In this document: positions 14,550 to 20,845 of the stretch, piece after piece
How positions within the stretch are numbered: position 1 is the first letter of the stretch
Layout of the letters: every line of letters starts with the position of its first letter
Source: JBIICS01 sp044238735
GTDB taxonomy: Bacteria > Bacteroidota > Bacteroidia > UBA4408
Length of the DNA stretch: 20,845 nt
Reading direction: 5' to 3'
NCBI GenBank assembly: GCA_044238735.1
Contig: JBIICS010000039.1
Coordinates: forward strand, 1 to 20,845
Position numbers and translations under genes: made by a program
The notes under the pieces: model-generated
Seen by the model: the letters and a program-made list of their open reading frames with translations, nothing else
Databases searched by the model: none
What the model was told of the DNA's origin: nothing

Positions 14550-17500
14550 CTACTTAATAATTAATTTTTCGCTTAAGAATAAACTATCGGTGTTTACCGA
14601 AATGAGATATACTCCAGGAGGCAATTGTGTATTTAATTCATCGCCCGAAATCAATTTATCAGATTGTGCAGTTAATCTCTTTACAAATATCTCCTTACCC
14701 GAAACATCGCGCATGATTACAGTAACATCTTCCTCAAAACTATTTAAATCAAGTTTAAAATTAACCCCACTAACCGGATTAGGGTACAATCTGATTTGAG
14801 GAACTGTATTAGTCTCGAAGGAAACCTTTATAATTTGAGATAATTGTGATTTACTATCAAAATCCACTTGCTTTAATTGATAGAAGTTTTCTCCTTTTAA
14901 TGGGTTAGGATCTAATAAACTATACGTTGAGCTGGATTTAGCGTTACCAGCACCTTTTACTCGCCCAATTGATTCAAACTTAATTCCATCTGAAGATCTT
15001 AGTACATCAAAATAATCGTTATTAACTTCAGTAAGAGTAGTCCATTTAAGTTTTACAGCGTTAGTTGATTTTTCAGCAGAAAAAGTAAGAAGTTCTACAG
15101 GAAGAGGAGTAGCACCTCTGCTAATTGTACCTAATTTCCAGATACCAATTAAATTATTACGGTTAAGAGCAGATCGACCAACGGTTGGATTACTTACGGT
15201 TCCGGTAGCCGCTATAAAATTACCCAAACAAGTATCGTTAATAACTGCTCTCATTTGAGATAATGAACTGGATGGAAGCACTGGGACATCGCTAAAAGTT
15301 GCCCTACCTGTTAAATTAACAGCCATAACTCCATTACTGTTTCCATTAGACAGTTTAGACAATTGTAACGAAGTTGGATATTTAGGATAACCCACTTCTG
15401 TAAATTGATTTAAAGTTTGATACACCCACCCTATTCCAACAGAATCAATAAACAAATTATCAGATGCACTGCGAACATTGGTATGCTTAGCAAAAATTAA
15501 TCCGCCACTTGTGGTTATAGAACCATCTACTGCAAAAGGACGGTATTGCGGAACATTGTTTAACGTATCTCCAATTGGGAATAATCCAAAATTAGTTGCT
15601 CCTGAACTGGCAATAGAACCCGTTGGTAAATATCTCCAAAAATAACCGTTATAGAATATACCCGAAGTTCTGCTTAAATTACAACCGGAAGGAACAAGTG
15701 TATCTCCAGCATAGAAATTACCCCCGTTTTGGTTAAAGTTTCCGCCTTGCATGGTTAAGGCATTTGTAACTGCTAATCTGTTATTAGCCGCAAACATCCT
15801 TAGCTCCCCGGCAGTTTTATTAATAACCATTCGGTAATATGATAAGCCGGAAGGATAAACAGGTGTAGAAATGGTTTGAGTAGCTGCAGTACCCGTATAG
15901 GTTACGGTTCTTATTCCACTATTAAATGTACCGTTTGCACTTGTCCAATCGCCTGTTAAGCTAATATTATGTGAGCCCAGGGTAAGTGCTCCGGTAATGG
16001 TAACATTTCTAAATGCGATTACACCGGCAGGAGTTGGATTACTATTAGTAGTGGTTGAGTGCGTTATATTTGTATTACCGGCAAAGGTAGTGGTACTATT
16101 ATTAGCATTAAAACCTCCATCGTGTAACCAGTTGCCCATTAACGTTATACCACCGGTTGGGGCAGTTAAAGTTGTACAACCAGAAGTAGTAGTTAGGTTA
16201 TTAAACGTGATATTAGGCGTAGTTCCTATAATAGCCATAGGATTGTTAAAAATAACCGTACCACCGCCGTGATTAAACGTTCCGTTATTTATAAACGATG
16301 AGGTAATGGTTGTAGAACCATTAGATAAGGTAAGGGCAGATGCTGGTTTAATGGTTACATTGGTAAAAGTACACGCGTTGGAAACTGTGGTATTTCCTTC
16401 AAAAGTAAATCGGGAGCCGGTTGTAGTGAAGGTTCCAATAGCATTGGATATATTTCCTGAAATGTAAACCTGATTTCCATTAGTTCTAAACTGAACTGTT
16501 GTAGAACCAACAGTTAAATTACCATTTATCCTTACACTATCACAAAGTTCCCTAATACCTGTTCCGGCGGCTGTTAAATTTGCATACGTAACATTATTGG
16601 TTAAACCGGCAATACACTGATTACCAATGGTAGCGGCATAAACTACAGTACTACCCGGTGATGCATTAAAATTACCGTTGTTTGACAAACTACCTGTTAA
16701 AGTTAAAGTACTTCCACTGGTTAAATTAACATTACCACCAGAGTTGATATTTAAGCTACCTGAATTTAGGTTATTACCATTTAATCCTAAAGTAGCCCCA
16801 TTACCCACATATAAGCCCCCAACAGTTGTAGTTGGGTTGGTAAGGGATATATTAGTTCCGGAACTTATTATAGCCATATCGGTGGAAGAAGGAACTGTTC
16901 CAAAAGACCAACGGGTAGGATCACTGTAATTTCCACTTGCAATAGTAACATTATAGGAGTTAACACCCGTTAAAGAACCAACGGAGGTTATAGCCGACCA
17001 ATTAATAACATTTGTAGCCGTTGTAACTGACCAATTACCCAAATCGAAACCAAAACGCCAAGTACCAGAGTATCTTCCGGGCATAAGGGCAGCTTCAGTT
17101 CCAATAATATCTGCATCCGTATAATTCATGGTTACATCATAATTTATACTTGTTATTCCGCTCACGTTAAAATCCCACCAACGAGAAATGTAATTTGCTG
17201 GAGCAGGAGTAATAGAACTAAAGTTAGGATGATTACCATCAATACACCTGAACTGAGCAAATGCTCCGGCAGTAAGTGTGCCCGAATTTAATTTAAAAGT
17301 TAGTGGGGAGTAATCATCAATATCTCCAATAGGAATATTAAACGACGCTCCACCTACTGTATTATAATTCTTTCTAAAGAAACCGGTGTTATCTGCCTGA
17401 ATGTATGAAGAGGCACTTCCGCCCACTATATTGGCAGTATTTCCCAGAATTAAACTTCTGCTGCCTAAAATAATATCCCCACCCAATAAATTAAGTGTTC

Positions 17501-20500
17501 CGGTAATTCCCATACTGTGCGCTAATGTTAAATCGGAACCGGCACCCGTTTTATTAATGGTAACATTATTAAAGAAAACAGTTGAGGTATTGGTATAAGT
17601 GAACGTTTTAGCTGCATTTCCATCAAATACAACACTAACATTTGTAAAGGTGCTCGAAGTATTGTTTACAGTAAAATTTCCAGCTACAAAAATGGTGAAT
17701 GCAGCTCCACTTAAGTTACCTCTGCTTACCGTAAAATTATTATTTACATCAATATCAGAAGCTAAAGTTATACTGCTGGTAGAAGTACTGATTTTATTTA
17801 AATTAAAGAGTGATCTTCCGGCGGCAGTTCCGGTATTTAAAGTTTGAGTACCACTGGTTCCATCAAGCGTTAATGTACCCGAACGAGGGATAAAATTACC
17901 GGTTATAGTTAAATTACCAGCCAATGTAATGTTAAAATTAGTGGTTGAAACATCTAAAGTACCAGCGGTAATAACTAAATTTCCATTTACATCCAAAATA
18001 GAAGCAAGGGTATAGGTTACTGTTGAATTAATTGAAACATTAAAGAAACTACTGGTAGCGGAAGAACTGATTGTTCTGGAACCGGTGGTGGCTCTGAAAT
18101 TAACTGTAGATGCTCCGGGAGTAAAAGTACCACTACTGGACCAATTGCCGGAAACATTAATTAAACTGGTAGAACCGGCTGTTACATTTATTGTTCCTGC
18201 GTTGGATAAATTCCCATATACATCTATTCCTTTATTATTATTAAAAGTGATACGGGCTCCAACATAAATATTAAGATTAAGTGCTGAACCAGAATCGGAA
18301 ACAGAATTAATAAGCGGGAAATTATTAGACGCTAAAGTTACATCTGGAATAATAGCATTCATATTAGAATTTGGTACTATGCCGATATCCCAATTAAGTG
18401 GATTATTCCATTGTGTACTTACATTTCCGGTCCACGTTGTAGTTTGAGAACTATACGACCAACGAATTCTTCCTTGCGTAGCACTTATCGCCAATTCATC
18501 TTGCTCGTAGTTAAATGTACCTAATGAACCCGATGGATCCAGAAAAGTAAGATTTCCATTTCCGGTAGTTCTTACACAGTTAAAGGATGGTCCTGCGTTA
18601 AAAATTACGCTATCCATGGTTATGCCTGCGCCACCAGCCAAATCGCATGCTACATTTAAATACCTTCCGCCACTTGCTCCGCTTGAGAATGTACCATCAC
18701 TTAAATTATTAATACTATTAATAAATGCACCGTTGTTTATTTGTAAACCGGCCGTTCCTAAAAATTCAAATAAGTAATAACGGGCCGCAATTGTACCACC
18801 AGAACTAATAGACACGGAATAATTACCTGTGCTTCCTGAATTTCGAGTTAGGGTAGCTACATTTGATGCAGAACTACCTACCAATGAAAGGGTTCCGGCT
18901 GTATTAACCGTTAAGGATGAAGTTTGTCCCATTCTTAAAAATGAAGAAGCAGGCACAATTAAAGTACCGGAAATACTTAAGAAATCACCTCCGCTGTTAT
19001 CACCCATATTAAATGTTAAACCGTTAAGATTAAAAGTTCCGGTAATAATGTTACAATTCCGGGTAATGGAAAGGTTATTGCCAGTAAGCAAATAAACTGC
19101 AGAACCTCCACCGTTAAATTCAAGATCGAAATAGTTGGTGGTTCCCGGATTGATATTTCTGGTTCCGGTGGTAGCATTGAACACAATCTTACCAGCCCTC
19201 GGATTTATACTTGCATTATTAGTAAAATTACCACCTACAGAAATCGTAAAGCTTCCGGCCGAAACATCTAATGAACCAGAAGAAATCGTAAGATCTCTGC
19301 TAACGTTAAATGCAGAACCCAGAGAGTAGGCTCCTGTATTGGTGAAAATTACATTCCCGAACTGAGCTGAACCATTGTTGATGCTTCTGGAAGTTGGACC
19401 ATTAAAATTTACCGTACCATTAGCCATCGCCAGAGATCCGGAAACACCCCTTGTCCAATTCCCTGTTATTACTAAACCATCGTTGGTAGAAGACATGGTA
19501 AGAATACCATTCACAATTATATCTCCATTAATACTTAAATCGTTTAAAGCTGCTGTTGTGGTGGTTATACTTAAGTTAGCACCCGAATTTATGGTTAGAT
19601 TTTTAGTGAGTGCTCCAGCAACATTAATTATTGGCTGATTTGCAGCAGTTGCAATTATAACGTTTTCAGCTCCGGTTGGAACAATCTCAGGACCTGCACT
19701 TGGTGTCCAGTTGGAAGCCGTATACCAATCAGTACTAGATGATCCATCCCATGTAAGAGTAACAGGACCTGTCCAATTAATAAAATTATTATTATCACCA
19801 TCAAATAACTCACCGGCAAAAACACCTGTTGCATTATAGAACTCAAGTGTATCAGAAGACACTGCAAGTTTTCTAACGTTATTAGAAACACCACCCGGAT
19901 TTGTTGGAAATGCAACGTTTCGGATTGGGTTACCATTAGCAGTAGTAAAGCGTTGATTATTTTCTACCTGAAGAAAAACTCCACCCGAAACTCCGTTATT
20001 AAATGTACCATCGCTAAAATTGTTGGTAGCATTAATAATAGAACCGCTGTTTAAAAGTATCCCTCCGGAACTCATAAATTCGAACAAATAATAACGTGCG
20101 GCAATTTGTCCACCCGAGTTAACCTGCAAGGTAGAATATCTACTACCGGCACCGGCAAGCGTATTTCGGGTAACAGTTGCCGTACTTGTACTAGATCCTA
20201 CAACTTCTAATATACCGGTTGAAGTAACTGTAGTAGTTACATTATTACCTATTGCCATAATACCTCCAGCACCAACTTTATAGGTTCCGGCTATAGAAAC
20301 ACCATCCGTATTATCACCAAGGCGAACCAACTTTCCATTTCCGTTAAATGTACCGGCCATTAAATTAAAATCACCCACTAGAGTTAAATTATCCTGGCAA
20401 TAATAAGTAGCACCACTGGCATTAATGGTTAAATTATTGAGAGATGAGCCATTTGTTAAAATATTAGGGGTACCACTTATGCTATTATTAAGGAAGAAAG

Positions 20501-20845
20501 TACCGGAAGTACTAAAAGTTCCACCTGTTGCTTCTAAATTATTACCTACGTAGGTGATGTATGTGTTAGTATTATAAATACCACTAATTACTTTTAAATT
20601 ATTTCTAATAGTAGTATTACTGTTTAAAATTAGTGCAAACGAAGTCTTGTCTACTTTAAGATCGTAAAATGGATTAGTAGCACTTGTTCCGATATAAATA
20701 TTTTGATCCAAATTATTTCTGCTAAATACAACTTCACCGTTTCTAGGAATAAAAGTGCCATTTGCATTATTATTCCAGTTACCCTGTATGGTAATCATAA
20801 AGTTAGAAGTTGTTACATCAAGAGTAGAGGGCCCAAAAAGCAATG
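14550..20845 (-). CDS. Giant repetitive T9SS-secreted surface protein, C-terminal 2097 residues (N-terminus outside window)
   Basis: The frame is open through the right edge, so the start is not in the window; residues are counted from the codon at 20843. The protein is rich in Ser, Thr, Asn and Gly and built of short beta-strand repeats of the form GNLTI...GTLDV...F.PRSGT..., as in beta-helical adhesin-like proteins. Three spacer boxes of the type W-x(4-12)-NW-x-P occur at 362-398, 801-833 and 1296-1326. An AARYYLFEF block occurs at 248-256 and 686-694, marking a duplication with a period of about 438 residues. Two FPIGD-type segments lie near 1169 and 1755. The end has the standard Bacteroidota tail: a fibronectin-like domain beginning PLPVELLTFSAE (1913-1924) to about 2010, then a T9SS sorting domain from IRLYPNPVSG to SEKLIIK (2017-2097). 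It is probably surface-bound or secreted and may act in adhesion or gliding; no enzymatic domain is visible. Confidence 0.88.
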   Translation of the reverse strand, partial: LLFGPSTLDVTTSNFMITIQGNWNNNANGTFIPRNGEVVFSRNNLDQNIYIGTSATNPFYDLKVDKTSFALILNSNTTIRNNLKVISGIYNTNTYITYVGNNLEATGGTFSTSGTFFLNNSISGTPNILTNGSSLNNLTINASGATYYCQDNLTLVGDFNLMAGTFNGNGKLVRLGDNTDGVSIAGTYKVGAGGIMAIGNNVTTTVTSTGILEVVGSSTSTATVTRNTLAGAGSRYSTLQVNSGGQIAARYYLFEFMSSGGILLNSGSIINATNNFSDGTFNNGVSGGVFLQVENNQRFTTANGNPIRNVAFPTNPGGVSNNVRKLAVSSDTLEFYNATGVFAGELFDGDNNNFINWTGPVTLTWDGSSSTDWYTASNWTPSAGPEIVPTGAENVIIATAANQPIINVAGALTKNLTINSGANLSITTTTAALNDLSINGDIIVNGILTMSSTNDGLVITGNWTRGVSGSLAMANGTVNFNGPTSRSINNGSAQFGNVIFTNTGAYSLGSAFNVSRDLTISSGSLDVSAGSFTISVGGNFTNNASINPRAGKIVFNATTGTRNINPGTTNYFDLEFNGGGSAVYLLTGNNLSITRNCNIITGTFNLNGLTFNMGDNSGGDFLSISGTLIVPASSFLRMGQTSSLTVNTAGTLSLVGSSASNVATLTRNSGSTGNYSVSISSGGTIAARYYLFEFLGTAGLQINNGAFINSINNLSDGTFSSGASGGRYLNVACDLAGGAGITMDSVIFNAGPSFNCVRTTGNGNLTFLDPSGSLGTFNYEQDELAISATQGRIRWSYSSQTTTWTGNVSTQWNNPLNWDIGIVPNSNMNAIIPDVTLASNNFPLINSVSDSGSALNLNIYVGARITFNNNKGIDVYGNLSNAGTINVTAGSTSLINVSGNWSSSGTFTPGASTVNFRATTGSRTISSSATSSFFNVSINSTVTYTLASILDVNGNLVITAGTLDVSTTNFNITLAGNLTITGNFIPRSGTLTLDGTSGTQTLNTGTAAGRSLFNLNKISTSTSSITLASDIDVNNNFTVSRGNLSGAAFTIFVAGNFTVNNTSSTFTNVSVVFDGNAAKTFTYTNTSTVFFNNVTINKTGAGSDLTLAHSMGITGTLNLLGGDIILGSRSLILGNTANIVGGSASSYIQADNTGFFRKNYNTVGGASFNIPIGDIDDYSPLTFKLNSGTLTAGAFAQFRCIDGNHPNFSSITPAPANYISRWWDFNVSGITSINYDVTMNYTDADIIGTEAALMPGRYSGTWRFGFDLGNWSVTTATNVINWSAITSVGSLTGVNSYNVTIASGNYSDPTRWSFGTVPSSTDMAIISSGTNISLTNPTTTVGGLYVGNGATLGLNGNNLNSGSLNINSGGNVNLTSGSTLTLTGSLSNNGNFNASPGSTVVYAATIGNQCIAGLTNNVTYANLTAAGTGIRELCDSVRINGNLTVGSTTVQFRTNGNQVYISGNISNAIGTFTTTGSRFTFEGNTTVSNACTFTNVTIKPASALTLSNGSTTITSSFINNGTFNHGGGTVIFNNPMAIIGTTPNITFNNLTTTSGCTTLTAPTGGITLMGNWLHDGGFNANNSTTTFAGNTNITHSTTTNSNPTPAGVIAFRNVTITGALTLGSHNISLTGDWTSANGTFNSGIRTVTYTGTAATQTISTPVYPSGLSYYRMVINKTAGELRMFAANNRLAVTNALTMQGGNFNQNGGNFYAGDTLVPSGCNLSRTSGIFYNGYFWRYLPTGSIASSGATNFGLFPIGDTLNNVPQYRPFAVDGSITTSGGLIFAKHTNVRSASDNLFIDSVGIGWVYQTLNQFTEVGYPKYPTSLQLSKLSNGNSNGVMAVNLTGRATFSDVPVLPSSSLSQMRAVINDTCLGNFIAATGTVSNPTVGRSALNRNNLIGIWKLGTISRGATPLPVELLTFSAEKSTNAVKLKWTTLTEVNNDYFDVLRSSDGIKFESIGRVKGAGNAKSSSTYSLLDPNPLKGENFYQLKQVDFDSKSQLSQIIKVSFETNTVPQIRLYPNPVSGVNFKLDLNSFEEDVTVIMRDVSGKEIFVKRLTAQSDKLISGDELNTQLPPGVYLISVNTDSLFLSEKLIIK
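18348..19019 (-). repeat. Second copy of a large internal module of the giant surface protein
   Basis: Residues 609-832. It shares with the copy at 19650-20333, in the same order, a GDN-x(3-4)-SI-GT start, the VGSSxS-x-TVTRN-like block, GGxIAARYYLFEF, NNxSDGTFxxGxSGG, and the closing TWxG...NW...P box. The offset is about 438 residues (1.3 kb). The two copies are clearly diverged at protein level. Confidence 0.7.
19650..20333 (-). repeat. First copy of a large internal module of the giant surface protein
   Basis: Residues 171-398, aligned with the module at 18348-19019. The best conserved part is residues 244-288 against 682-726; the DNA there is also similar, with differences scattered, consistent with an old duplication rather than a recent amplification. 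Confidence 0.7.

Noticed and set aside
15997..19638. Several plus-strand ORFs of 60-91 codons
   Set aside because: All are antisense shadows of the repetitive surface protein, rich in Val, Leu and Pro as expected from complementing Thr/Asn/Gly codons.
20841..20843. TTG as the start codon of the giant surface protein
   Set aside because: The frame continues open to the window edge, there is no signal peptide after it, and the sequence begins in mid-repeat; the true start is outside.

Overview
The window is an AT-rich chromosomal segment from a member of the Bacteroidota. The signs are two secreted proteins ending in type IX secretion (T9SS) C-terminal sorting domains, a Bacteroidota-type SUF iron-sulfur operon, promoters of the TAnnTTTG type, weak A-rich ribosome-binding regions and a Bacteroidota-style DPP IV peptidase. 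No rRNA, tRNA, transposase, integrase, reverse transcriptase or CRISPR array was seen, and no gene-free stretch exceeds 300 bases.

Layout. (1) 1-841, minus: N-terminal part of a DPP IV-like S9B peptidase, cut by the window edge. (2) 998-1405 and 1546-1932, plus: a pterin synthase homologue and a DUF983 membrane protein, closed by a strong hairpin at 2009-2034 shared with the convergent next gene. (3) 2058-3836, minus: a peptide-type ABC transporter substrate-binding lipoprotein. (4) 3990-6275, minus: a secreted endonuclease I with accessory domains and a T9SS tail. (5) 6451-7422, plus: a deoxyhypusine synthase-like enzyme, followed by a 13-unit heptanucleotide repeat array and a two-way terminator. 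(6) 7585-14361, minus: a complete SUF operon, transcribed as A-type carrier, sufB, sufC, sufD, sufS, sufE, sufT-like, from a recognisable promoter at 14397-14429. (7) 14550-20845, minus: the C-terminal 2097 residues of a giant repetitive T9SS-secreted surface protein.

The most unusual feature is inside the SUF operon. Two different four-helix-bundle (S23/IVP family) genes sit between the A-type carrier gene and sufB, and between sufB and sufC. Each is bracketed by imperfect inverted repeats that start right after the stop codon of the upstream gene and end just before the start codon of the downstream gene. In mRNA each unit would fold as a long stem closing a loop that contains the four-helix-bundle ORF. 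This resembles the 23S rRNA intervening sequences from which the protein family takes its name, but located in a housekeeping mRNA. The sequences and pairing are visible directly; mobility, RNase III processing or regulation are inference.

The SUF genes work together: SufS/SufE mobilise cysteine sulfur, SufBCD is the ATP-driven scaffold, and the A-type protein and SufT-like protein carry or mature clusters for targets. The nuclease, the giant protein, the lipoprotein and the DPP IV-like peptidase are envelope or exported proteins, suggesting a lifestyle of degrading extracellular polymers and attaching to surfaces.
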